The notes beneath the pieces are model-generated. The model was not told where the DNA came from, did not search any database, and saw nothing but the letters and a program-made list of their open reading frames with translations. A program made the position numbers and the translations under genes. A stretch of DNA of 64,000 bases from Ectocarpus siliculosus (Eukaryota > Sar > Phaeophyceae > Ectocarpales > Ectocarpaceae): NCBI GenBank assembly GCA_000310025.1, contig FN649751.1, positions 6,650,832 to 6,714,831 on the forward strand, given 5' to 3'. Numbering within the stretch: position 1 is the first letter of the stretch; the number at the start of each line of letters is the position of its first letter. Positions 12,801 through 23,800 of this stretch are shown piece after piece.

Positions 12801-12967
12801 TCCTCGTGCTCTCTTCCGGTCCGGACGTCATCTGTCCTCCGCTCCTCTGCTTCTTGCCTCGACATCTCGGCCAGTCTTGCTTCTACCCTTTGTTCGACCA
12901 AGTAGTTGATCCGGGCTTCCTCCTCTGCTAGTCGGGCGCTCACTCGATCTTGCTCGGTGTCGTTCAT
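9884..12967 (-). mobile_element. Copia gag-like and protease region with repeat linker
   Basis: From the 5' side it has an N-terminal gag-like domain rich in charged residues, a Gln/Pro-rich region including tandem QQQ blocks (about 11.28-11.77 kb on the plus strand), and a clan AA protease with FWSDSGASNHFV. Between protease and integrase lies a linker with tandem 51-bp units (about 10.37-10.55 kb) coding near-identical Gly-Pro-Ala-Gly-Val-Val-Pro modules. The linker repeats are unusual for copia. Confidence 0.85.
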
Positions 12968-13051
12968 CGGTGGCTGCTGCTGATCGCCGCAAAGCGATAC
13001 TCCAAACTAAGCTCGACTCGAATCTCGTAGACGACGTGTCATACGCTAGCG

Positions 13052-13383
13052 TGATCGATAATTCGGGTGGCTCAGTTGTGTGTGATGGGAGCGTAGAGCA
13101 GCTCGGCCATGACGGGCCGCACGGGTAGGTAAAGACGTGTAGACGTGGTGAAAAACGTGTTGTATTCATCGGGGGCGTGCTTGAGCTCGTCATTCCATCA
13201 CGGCATCAAGTCACGCATAACGCTTTAATACCTAGAACGAATCTCCATGAATCTCCACCAATCTACTACACTCCCAAGGAAAACACAAAGAAACTTCTTG
13301 TTCCTCCGTAGTTCGTCACTGCAATCCCCGCATATTTATACGCAATATACCACCCCCATGCTATGCTACGAGTATATCGAATA
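13052..13383 (-). repeat. 5' LTR of the copia element
   Basis: This is the 332-bp partner of the left LTR with no difference seen on reading. It is upstream of the gag-like region on the minus strand, and so should hold the element promoter. Confidence 0.93.
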
Positions 13384-13388
13384 GAGGC
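13384..13388. repeat. Target-site duplication, right copy (GAGGC)
   Basis: GAGGC directly follows the right LTR and matches 6082-6086. This marks the outer limit of the insertion. Confidence 0.85.
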
Positions 13389-16300
13389 CGTCGGCCGAAC
13401 AGACCATCGATTGGCCGTTCGTGAAAAAAAAACAGAAACGGGGAAAAAAAAAAAAACACCTTGTGCTCGTAACGACCAACGGCCGCAGAGGCCAAAGGTA
13501 GACGATGTAGACGTCAGTAGGGAGTACCCTTTCAGGCAAGCGGAGAGCAGAAAGCCCCGGCCTCGCGATTCTAAGGGTAAGATACCAAACTCACACCGAC
13601 ATCTCTCTCCTTCTTCTATCACACATGTTCCCCTGTGCAAGATGCTACAATTGTTCAAGGTCATGCGCGCGAACGCATTGCGTGCATGCTTGAAACGATC
13701 GATCATCACGTGTGATGGGGGTGATACTCCGGCCGAACAAGATAACAACGCAGGTTGTGTATCGAAGGAACGCGCCAAGCATGTGATGCATTTGATTTTT
13801 TCCCCTACGTTCAGCGCCCCCTTTGCCCGCCGCCGTGCGTCCGTTTCTGTGGCTCAGAAATGAATCAATCAATCCTCATCCTATCCGAGGCCTCCGCCGC
13901 CGGAGTTCGCCCATGGAAGATGGAAGAAGGGAGAGACCGGCTGACTGCTCTGGCGGATGTGATTATTTTTTAAACAACGCGGCCGGGCTAAAATCATCGA
14001 TCACCTTTGTCGTCTGCGTGGGACCTGTACGGGACACCGGCACCTGCCGAACAACGTCACCCTGCCGTCATCAGGTATACAATAATAGGTTATTGTGTTT
14101 GGAGCGGTTATTGTGTTTCTTTCGGTCAAGGGGCTGGGTACTGGGTATACACCTGTTTTGCAGCCGCGCGCAAGGACTCTCCGAACCACAGCAGTGCCCA
14201 CATACTCCCAGGTACCTAATTCAGCGTGGAGATTACCGCCCTGGAACAGAACAAACATGATGCAGCAGAGTTGTTGGGGTCGTATACTACTGTATGTAGC
14301 TGTTGGGGTACGGCTCATGCTCCGTCCTTAAATTTCAGCAAGACAGGCATGCACATGGTGCATTCACAGCGGTGCTCTGCGGTTGTAAACACGAACACAC
14401 ATTGTTGGGTGCCGCTCTGCATTGCGGCCCACTCTGCTGCTGTGTCCACGTTCATCTACACACCCATGTACCTAGACAGACAGGTGGACAACCGACTAGA
14501 TAGACTAGTGGACGAGGGTATCGACGGTCTCAGAGACTGGAAACTCTCTCCTCTTCGTTTTGCACGCAAAAAACCACCTACCATTGGTACGGCATATTGA
14601 AATGAAGTACTTCAAAAATATGCACTCAAGGACAACTTCCGTCTGAGATGGTGTGTAGTCCCGTACACATATGCACACAGAGAATCACATTTTGCTCAAC
14701 GTACGAGCGGTGTAGGCTTATGCATACAAGACTCAATATAAGCGCAACACATCCACCCGTGTTTGTTTTTTCTCCCACTAACTGCAAAGACTCAACACTC
14801 AACACGCACCCTTGCCTTGTATTTCCACGATTTGCCGAGCAGCATACATACATACATACAGCGATATGTCCGCTGTGGGTAAAAGGTTCAACAAGACGTT
14901 TTATTTTGTTTCCTCCTCGAAAACTGGCTATCTCGTGGGGCCAAATGTTCCAAAATCTTACATGTGTGCACATAAACGCGAATATGCACACGCAAACAAT
15001 GACGGCAGTATGGATGGTGCAGCAGTGAGGATAAGTCCCTCGTGTAGTGCTTGCTCACAGGGATGGGGGCGCGGATATGTGTACTGCTGTCAGGGGTTGA
15101 CGAAAAGGGGTACTACTATGGGAGATAAATTTTCCGCAGCAGCAGTTTGTATATATAGCATGCGTCTGACTCTCTGACATCAACCGCCCGGACCAAGGAA
15201 TGCGAGATTCGACAACATGCCGGAGCATATCATGCACTGATATACACACACACGCGCGCGAGCGGGTTTTGTCAACGCTAGTGATGTCCCACGACGATGC
15301 CCAGTCACCCTCGGTGGGCGTTCTCTCCATGGCGGCGTGTGCTTGTGGTGGTCGTTGTTTGTGTGGGGAGTTGGGGCACGTGTGTGTGCACCCTCCTGCG
15401 TGCGAGTAGACCGCTGCGTGAAGCAGGCCGCTGCATGCGAATAGACCACTACCGCCCATTTGGTTCGGGTGTTCCGGTTCACCCGGGTCCGGATTTGATT
15501 TACCGTTTTTTTTCACCTGTTTCGACTCGGATGTGCGCCAGATTAAACCTCTATTTGTTGGAAAGGGTGGATCAGAGGGATCTTTTTGCCGAATCAGAAG
15601 CAAGCGTATTTTTTTTGTATTTCCTCTCATAACTCCACCTCTGAATGTGTTTTCGGATTTGGTGCAATCGGCACGGTACCAACCTTGCTTTCGGGATTTA
15701 AACAACACAAAGCTTGTTGGAGAATTGTCACCGCCGTGTGATTTCTAGTGTGACCCGGGCGATAAACTGCGCCATGCTCGCGCTCGGCAACTAGGGTGTG
15801 TGATACCAACATCAGGGTGTGATGGCAGTGGGGTGTGCGACCACTCCTTTCCAAGAATATATATGTTGCTGGCAGCATTGATTGGCGGGGCGATAACACG
15901 GGGTGTGACATGCATAGACTAGTAGTTTAGATAGATAGCAAGGGGGGTGATACCGTATTTACTCCCCAAGGCAGCTGTTGCTTGTTGCTGGTAGAAAAAG
16001 GGTGCGTGTATGGTGTCCCTTCAAACAGTTGCTGGCTGATGTGGTGTTCTCTCGAGCACGTGCCGCTGCTGCAGCCGCGGTGGATGCTGCGCGGGCCTCA
16101 GCAGTAAAACTTAAACTTGCTTGCTGACAAGCGAGTGAGTGTTGTTTATATATCGGCTGGAAAATTACCCGTGATGAAGCCTGGAGGAGGAGCCGCTGCA
16201 CGAGAGCCGGGGGTGTTTGGGAGGCTGTGTGACACCACCTCAGTGTGAGACCACCTCTCTCAGTGCACTGCCGTCGGTGGTTTTCTCCTCCATGCTGTTG

Positions 16301-16584
16301 GTGGCATTCATGATGCTGGTGGTATGTATCCATGATGATGGTGATTCTGGGGTGCAATAATTGCGGCGCAACGTAGCTTGGGCGCGGTATCTATTACTAC
16401 TACTACTGTGGCCGGGGGCTACACTAAATCGGCCAACGTCAAATGGATTTGACAAACAAACATGTGTATCACGTAAGTGTGTTTTCTTACAATTGAAGGG
16501 TGTGGTTTCTAGCGGGCGAGTGGGTTCCTCATGCGATCTACGGCACGCGAACTTGGCCAGGTTCGTCAGTTCCTTCCCTTCGTC

Positions 16585-16633
<49 letters not shown>

Positions 16634-18000
16634 TGGTTGGTCCAGACTCCTTCCTCTTCTTGCTCAACAAAATGCTGCATGCAGAATTGATTGGTGGTTT
16701 GGTTCCCTGCTTTGTTTTTGTTGCCAAGCAAGGTGGTGCGCGTGCGTGCAAGTCTCTCGTGTTTTTGGTTGCGTCTGACAGACAGGGAGGCAGCGCAAGA
16801 ATAATAAGCGAATATACATTTGTGTATCTAAATCCCCGCGCTGCCTGCCCCCGGTCGTGATGCCTCACAGCAAGAACCAAGCCAAAATTGTCTGCATTGC
16901 CGAGAGGAAGTTTTCAGAAGTTTTGTCTAGCCTGCTGCGTTTTTTGCGTATGGTGCCCTCTGCCATTTTCGGTGCCGCGTTTGTTTGCTCTGTTTTTGCA
17001 ACATTAGTACATTTCACCTGGCGTGTGTCACTGCAGTACTTGTTTCATGTATGCATATCTATATACACAATGGGGCCGGGTGCCCGGTGAAAAATTGTAT
17101 TACTGGGGGATCTTGGGCTACTGGGGGATCCTGCTTCTTTCTGCACGAACGACCAGTCGAAAATGCCCGACAGCTGTTGTTGATGTTACTTTGTTTTGTT
17201 GCCGGTCAACCCTCCAGACCAACAGACCTCGGCAGAGAGAGAGAGAGACAGAGACAGAGACAAATTACGAAGAGAGACCGTCTTGTGGGCCTGGCAGCCT
17301 TTCTTTCTCCGTTCAAAGCACCAGTGGGCGCCGACGCGCCGACTGCAGACCTGTGTTCGTTTTTTTTTTTTTTCCGCCTTTCTTTCTGCCGCTTGCACGC
17401 ACCCAGGAAAATTGTATCTTTGTTGATTTGTTTTACGCTTCAACTTGAAGTCAAAAGCAGTTTCCAATGTTCGGCAGACGACATATCGACATATTTATTT
17501 ACGGCCGACATGCAGGCCTCGCCCTTCCTACGTGAACAGAGAAACTGACTGCTGTTGCTCGATTTGCTGCATTTTATCTGGAACGCAGAGTTTAGAAATG
17601 ACCCGCGGGCTGTTTTTCTCTCGCCAGCTCCAGTGACTCGATTTTCTTTCCCTTTCCCCGTTCTCTGGCCGTTTCATATGCATAGATAGCTGTGTTGTTT
17701 TCTTCTTTGTTTGCCTGCCGTTCGTTGAGGTTCGCTGGGCTCATCGAGTTAAAGCACGTTTGAGCTGCCTCGGGCGTCACAATTGGCAGCTGGCAGCCAC
17801 CTGTGGGCTGTGGCCCGGTCCTGCTCCCTGCTTTTTTTCATCTCGCATCGCATACATACACCATGCCCACGTGGAAAACGTCTGACAACTGGCTGGGTGG
17901 TCGCTTCGTTGTAGAGCTGTAATAACAACTGCGTTTTGAAACCGCTTCAATATGCGGGGCGGCTGAAGCCGCCGACAGCCTTGAAGCCTGTCCATAGCCG
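13389..18000. other. Intergenic DNA, no supported gene
   Basis: Open frames up to about 217 codons occur, but they are low in complexity or mirror each other across strands. None has recognisable motifs with splice signals. Visible structure: a CATA tetramer run near 14843-14862, GA/CA-rich runs near 17.24 kb, and the CAG tract listed separately. Confidence 0.55.
16588..16632 (+). repeat. Uninterrupted CAG trinucleotide repeat, 15 units
   Basis: There are fifteen perfect CAG units. They create poly-Gln, poly-Ser, poly-Ala or poly-Leu in overlapping shadow frames, and no gene here is supported. Pure tracts like this are usually length-variable. Confidence 0.9.
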
Positions 18001-18322
18001 GTCGCCCCGGTGGTCTAGTTGGTATCCTCGAAACCTTCTAGAGGTCAGGTCAGGGGTTCGAATCCCGGCGTAAAAGCGAGCTTATTTTGCAAAGTGAGTT
18101 TTTCTCTCGCTTCCGCTCCTGGCCTTTAGTGGACAGCGCTAGTTCGTGTGTACACAGAGGGAAGAGAGTGCTGAACTCTTCTCGCATTAAAAATCGAAGG
18201 CAAAGTACCGCAGGAGGGGAGGGTAGAGAAGGGCTCTTCTTCTGTGTGGCCGCGGGTTGGAGTAAACGACACTAGTGCCGTGAGCGCGGATTTGAAGTGA
18301 AGACAAAATAAAAAAAAAAAAA
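18001..18322 (+). mobile_element. SINE-like element with a tRNA-like head and A-rich tail
   Basis: The 5' part has polymerase III promoter words: a box-A-like TGGTCTAGTTGG at 18011-18022 and a perfect box B, GGTTCGAATCC, at 18055-18065. The acceptor and T stems do not close properly, so it is not a working tRNA gene. A unique body follows, ending GTGAAGAC (18297-18304) and an A-rich tail to 18322. The body from about 18130 recurs on the opposite strand at 62.46-62.67 kb. A tRNA-like head, body and A tail fit a tRNA-derived SINE. No target duplication was confirmed. Confidence 0.7.
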
Positions 18323-19261
18323 TCTCCCCTTGATGGCATGGCTGTGCTCTCTCAGAATCCCTTTCATGCATACTACACACTACATGTTGAATTTTCATTT
18401 TCATGGCCGGTATCATGCCGGTGTGTCCTTACTTGTAGTTAAGTTGGTCCTCCAGTGTGATTTCATGTTTTTTCTCGTTTGTCCCTCCCACGAACGAACA
18501 CCTCGTGTTCGTTGTCATCGCTGTCGCTTGCTGCTGCTGCTTGCTGCTGCTGCTCTACTACTACTGCTGCTGAACACCGTGTGTGTTTTGGTGTATCTCG
18601 CACCTACTCCTTATCCTGCTGTAATTACCGCCCTCCCCCACCTCTCCTAAACAGAAGCAAGAGACCCACCCCTCCTAACCCGTTGCACTCACCCAATCCA
18701 TCTCGGGATTAACGTTTCACTATTCTGCTCACGGGCCCTGTCGATGCCGCATTTTTTTTGTTGTATGCATATATATATATATGCTGCAGGGGGCCTCCGG
18801 TGACCCGCGCGGAACAAGCGGAGCACAGTGCCATGTCGGAGGGCTGCTAAATGTAACGTTGTGTTCGGCAATCTAACTGGCGTTACGTGTCCGAAGCTTG
18901 GCGTCTGTTCCGGCTACTGCTGTACTGTTGTAGAACCGCAACACCCTCTGGGTGGTCATTTGCTGCTGCTGCTGCTGCTGCAGTAGTGCACCGGTTAGTG
19001 CCGATTTATGCGGTGAGGCATGCATCTTTTGGACCAAGAAGAGTTACATTAGTTGGATTCCCGGACGTCGTGAATCGCCTCTCCTATTCTAGCAAGGCCT
19101 TGTCTGGTCATTGGGCAAATCCTGCACGATGAGCGAGAAGGGAGCGCAGAGAGCGAAGGTCTACGTACTAGGTCTCAATCGGACCCAGCCTGCGAGAATC
19201 GAATGGTTCGTGATTGCAGCGCAACATTACTTTCGGACTCAGAGGACTCCACACACCAGCG

Positions 19262-19321
19262 TGTTGTTGTTGTTTTTCTTCACATTAAACTCGTGTCAGT
19301 TGCTAATCCCAAAATCTAGCA
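19262..19321 (-). mobile_element. SINE 3'-end fragment
   Basis: On the minus strand this reads a body end, then TTTAATGTGAAGA, then an AAC-rich tail. The 43 bases at 19279-19321 are identical to 22096-22138. The shared GTGAAGA(C) end and trinucleotide tail tie it to the elements near 18.0 and 62.5 kb. Confidence 0.55.
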
Positions 19322-19824
19322 GCGTGTAGTTTGTTGTAGTAGCGGGCGAGTCCCTCGGAACCCCATCGATCGGTAACGCTGTAGCAAATGTATCTCGCCC
19401 CAGGATTAGGCACTCTGCTGACAAATAATTCGTCGGCCGCAAACTTGCAAGCAGCGTCTTTTCTTGTTCGATAATACCGGGGTAGCCTGCAAATACATGT
19501 ATGTGTCCTCCCCCAGGTTGTAGTTGTAGTGGCTGGGGGATTCTTCTGTTTCGGTGTCTGGTTCCTCGAGGTATACTTACAGTACTGCGGGTCGGGTGTA
19601 ATTTACACCTTATCTGCTTTTTTATTGCCGTGTTTTTTGGGAGAATCGCGCCGGGTAGCAAGACTCGAGAGAGGGCGATGGATCTACAAGAACAAAAAAA
19701 AGTAGGGAAGAAAATACGAAAATACGAGTGCATTGTACGTACATCTTAGGTACATCTTCGAGTGAGTGCCCGCTGCAGGGCGGGTGAATCGGTCTATGGT
19801 ACAATCCCGGTCTTAGAGGGCCCA

Positions 19825-19849
19825 CTACAGCAGTGTAGTACTGCTGTAG
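19825..19849. repeat. Palindrome CTACAGCAG / CTGCTGTAG
   Basis: Nine-base arms (19825-19833 and 19841-19849) flank a 7-base loop, TGTAGTA. The right arm overlaps an exact copy of the decamer TACAGCAGTA, read in reverse. Confidence 0.65.
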
Positions 19850-20813
19850 ACTATCGAATCGAAGAAGAGAGAACGTAGCGTGCCTTGTTTCATATGTCCG
19901 GCGCTCTGTAACGCCAATCAATGAATGCGTACCTTTCGGCGGGTTGACTTGAAAGATGGAAGAAACCATGTATGTGTGATAGAAGCCAAGGCTACAGCAG
20001 TACCGCACCCCAATACCGAACGTGCATGTACTTTTCCGAATGCATGCCTCTTGTCAGGGGCGGGGGGGGGATCCAAATCAGCTTCCCTTTCGGATCGCAC
20101 GTTGATGGCCACAACGGGCTACGTAGAACACATGCTGTCCCATAACGCTATTCTCTTCAGGATATGGACTACATATATATCTCGTCTTGTGTACAGCATG
20201 AGTTACAGGCCGGGACTACAGCAAATACCGCCGCGGCTTGTGGCTCCCCTCTCGCTCCCTACAAGTTGGTCCTGAAAAGCTCCAACTGTCCGATTCCTGC
20301 AGAGGTTATGTTGGTCTAGCCGCGGACAAGAGAGAACTTCTGCACATGGAACGACAGCAAGCTTAACACAAGCTCCAACAAGTCAAAAACAATGAGTGCT
20401 TTCGCTACAGGTGGTGTGGCCTCGTTTCCCTGCTCCTCTCCCGGGCTGATGTCAGCGCAACCTGCCGCCGAACAAACCTGCACAGCGAGTACCTGCTACG
20501 TCGTTGTGGCTCCTGTGTCCCCGAAATAAAAAAAAACACGCGGAACCATAGAAGGCACCCACAGATGGACCGCAAGGCTTGAAACAGCGAGGTGTGCACA
20601 CCCGCCACATGGGGGCACACCACTTAAGCAGTAGACAACAACTGGTACAACGGGTCGGGCGAAACGCCCTACACACACACACACGCACACCCCGGTTTCT
20701 GACGGGAAGCCCAGGAGCTGCCAAACAGCAGTCTCAACACGAGAGTGCCTTCAAGAGAGAAGGGGGGCAGCAGAGCTCAAACGACCAAACTCGCCAGATC
20801 TCGGCGGCGGGGA

Positions 20814-23800
20814 TCAGATACGGATCTGGTAGTGGCCTGCGCGTGTGATGTACCGGACCCATCGCTTGGTGAGGTAACCGCTCTTATCGTAAACCTTGAG
20901 GAAGCGGACCTGTACCCCAGACGACGTGAACATCGGCACCTGGAACTCCGCCTGTAGCATTCATATCGTATCGCGCAGTACGAGATGCCAAGCAAGACGA
21001 GACCAAGCCCAAACGTCAGGGTAGGACAGGGGGGAGAGAATAACATGTGAAAAGTTAAGCAAGCAAGGATCCCGGTCAAGAACCATGATGAAAGCATAGG
21101 AGTAGGTTTTCCCACGCCCACGTGTGCTGGACGTGCTGTGCTTTGATGCCGTGTGCGCCAGAACGCAAACAACACGGCTGTACTTTGCTACCGGCGGAGC
21201 CGGACGCAGAAGGGGGGAGATTGGCTTCGAAGAAGAAACGCGTCGAGGTGGGGGGTGCACCACAAACAAAACAGCCTCGTAGCACGCACCTTGTCGAACC
21301 GCACCTTTTGTCGAACCCGACCAACATGGACGGCAGCAGCCTTCGCAGTTTTTTTCGTCGAAGCAAATATAGTCTAATGGACGAAGGATGCAATCGGTTA
21401 ACCTGGGTTAGGGACAGGGGTCTGGGTACCTACCCCCTCCCCGTTCTACTTACTCATACTTCATAAAATTCATTTCTCGTGATGGGGGTCCGTGGACGGA
21501 GGCATGCCGAGGTCAAACAACAAGAGCTAGGGTCGGCCTTCTGGTACGCAAGCCGGTCAATATTTTCCTCTCCACCCATGCCAATCAGCATCTTCCGGCA
21601 TGACCCCATTCCTTCCGTGCGTCTACTTTTCCAGGGACCCTCCAACACACCCACCTGTATGGGAGGCCGTGACCACGCCTTCCCCCGGATGCTAGGGGTC
21701 AGCTCCACGTCGGCCGTAAACACCGCCTCAGCACCACCGATCATGCGCTTGATCCGCCACACGATAGCCCGCTGCTCCGGCTCGTACTTAGCCCTGCCCG
21801 ACCCCACGTGGATGAGGCATCGCGCCGTGTTCGGAGGCACTGGCACCTGGGGACAGAGGGGAGGGCGGCGGCGGCGGCGGCGGCGGGGGTGCAGCGGCGG
21901 TAGCGGGGGTAGGGGGTTAAAGGCCGCATGGAGACAAGTTTTCTGCTGCCAAATCGACACAGAGAGGCATGGTATTCTAGGGGTTGACTTCGCTCGATGG
22001 TGCCTGGCGGAAACTTCCGTATGTGGCTGTCGTCGTTCTACAGTAGTGTGTTTCAGGCGTATACAGTTGCTGTTGTTGTTGTTTTTGTTTTTGTCTTCAC
22101 ATTAAACTCGTGTCAGTTGCTAATCCCAAAATCTAGCAAAGACGCGGTCCGTGGTCACAAAAATGCTAGAGCCATCAGAAGATCCAAAGAACACGCAAAC
22201 TAGCAAGAAAAGGGTACACCTACATCCCTGCAGCACGTTTGCGTGCCCAAAAACTGATCTACCCGTCCACACACTACATTCGACTACAGCAGCAACACAC
22301 AGTACGTGTGCTATATTGTGTACTATGGGGGTACCAGCTACCACAGCGTGTGGTGCGTAGTGTACGTGGGTCACTCACGCTGCTCCCACAGCAGTATCAC
22401 CGACCAATTTTTTCACGGCAACCAATTGTGCTGCTACACAGACGCCGCTCACCACGCACTTACCGTTCTCCGGCATGCAAGCGGTCTCCCAGAAGCTTCT
22501 AACCCTACATTCCTCTCGACCACCAGGGTGCTCCCTAGATTACGCCGCATCTCACTCGCGGAGCTCCCGCGCATGTACATACATATTCATACCTTCACCA
22601 CAATGTTGCTGCCGAAGAGCTTGTAGCTGAAGTCCGCAGATACCTTGAGGTTAATGGTGACGCGACCCCTCCCCTCCTCCTGCACCGCAGGTATTATCCG
22701 AAGAGGAAGATTCACGTTGTCTGCGACGCGGTATCTGCCCGTTAAAAAAAAAAAGGAGAATCAGGCATCACTCTCGGTCATTCGCTGGTATGTAGGATGA
22801 GAAACCGCAATTCTACAAGACGAGAAGACGGCGGGAACGGAAACTCGGCCGACTTGACTGCACCACACAGCTACAGTATCGACATAGCGGGCTAAACAAT
22901 CAACGCGGGCGTATGTATGAAATGGCGCTTTTGCCCCTCCACAACGTGACCGTTCATCAATCCTCGATCTTCCACGTTACGAGAGAGGCTTCAGAAGCTG
23001 TGCTTCCGGCCTTGGGTAAATGGCTTGTTCAAAGCACGAGAGATTCAGCCCCTGCACCCGTGACCTAACGCAGAATTTTGCCCCAACACACCAAGATTAC
23101 CACGCTACTCTACATATACCGGCACACCTTGCGCAGAGGTAGCAGCAGCACCCCCGTGTATATCTGCCCCGCCCCCCGCCCCCCCGAACATCTACACCGC
23201 CACTACCACTACCGTGCCACCACGAACAACTACAGCAGTAACTCACCGCATGAGCTCGAACTCGCCCTCGGGCGGGATGAAGGTGATGGTCCGATCAGCG
23301 TCGAACTTGCCCAGCCGTACGCAGCGGTGGAAGGTGCAGTCATCGAGGGCAACCGCTGGCCGACGGTCCTGCCTCCCTCTCGCATTCGCGTCACGCTCCA
23401 TGATGAGCTTGTCGTTCAGGCCGAACTTGCAGTCGGGCATCCCTGTGGGTGTTATTATTGTTGTTGTTGGTGGTGATGCCATTGTTGCTGTTGCTGTGGT
23501 GGTTGTTGGTGGTCGTGCCTTGCCGCCGCAAAGGGTGCTGATCTCTACCCAGAACCTCCCAGACCCGTACCGTACCGCAACTCAGCTAACCCGGTGTCGG
23601 ACATCATTGTACAGATTGCCAAGCGACGCGCTGGTGTTCGAATCCAGACCAGCACAAACCCGAGATATTGCGATGTTGCTACGGGTCAGGCAATAATCGC
23701 TTGACAACGTCCTCGGCGTAGTTTGTTCTCGTCGCCGTCGTTGTTGAGCGTTGGAAACAATCCCTCGCACTGGTCGGATGCTAGATTTAGGCGTCCCAGG

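Larger units (their letters stand above)
6087..13383 (-). mobile_element. Ty1/copia-type LTR retrotransposon
   Basis: This 7297-bp element lies on the minus strand, flanked by GAGGC target duplications. Going 5' to 3' along the element: right LTR, gag-like region with coiled and Gln-rich parts, an aspartic protease with a DSGA motif, a DDE integrase, a copia-type reverse transcriptase with a VDD centre, RNase H, a short purine-rich tract, left LTR. Integrase ahead of reverse transcriptase marks Ty1/copia. The LTRs look identical base for base, so the insertion is young. The coding region is not one continuous frame and shows about two interruptions, so it is treated here as a broken copy. No canonical initiator-Met primer-binding site was recognised next to the 5' LTR. 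Confidence 0.95.
18323..20813. other. Intergenic DNA downstream of the AP-2 mu gene
   Basis: No gene is supported. The part nearest 20.8 kb probably includes the 3' UTR of the AP-2 mu gene. It carries three TACAGCAGTA decamers (18915, 19839 and 19993; the first two in reverse sense), one of them in a small palindrome, and a SINE 3'-end fragment near 19.28 kb. Confidence 0.5.

Noticed and set aside
15055-15708. A 217-codon minus-strand frame
   Set aside because: Composition is irregular, there is no family motif, and open frames overlap on both strands.
16240-16731. A minus-strand frame with a poly-Leu run
   Set aside because: It is produced by the CAG trinucleotide tract.
18001-18073. A tRNA gene
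   Set aside because: Box A and box B are present, but the acceptor stem does not pair and the T stem has mismatches. It is followed by a repeated body and A tail, so a SINE head is more likely.
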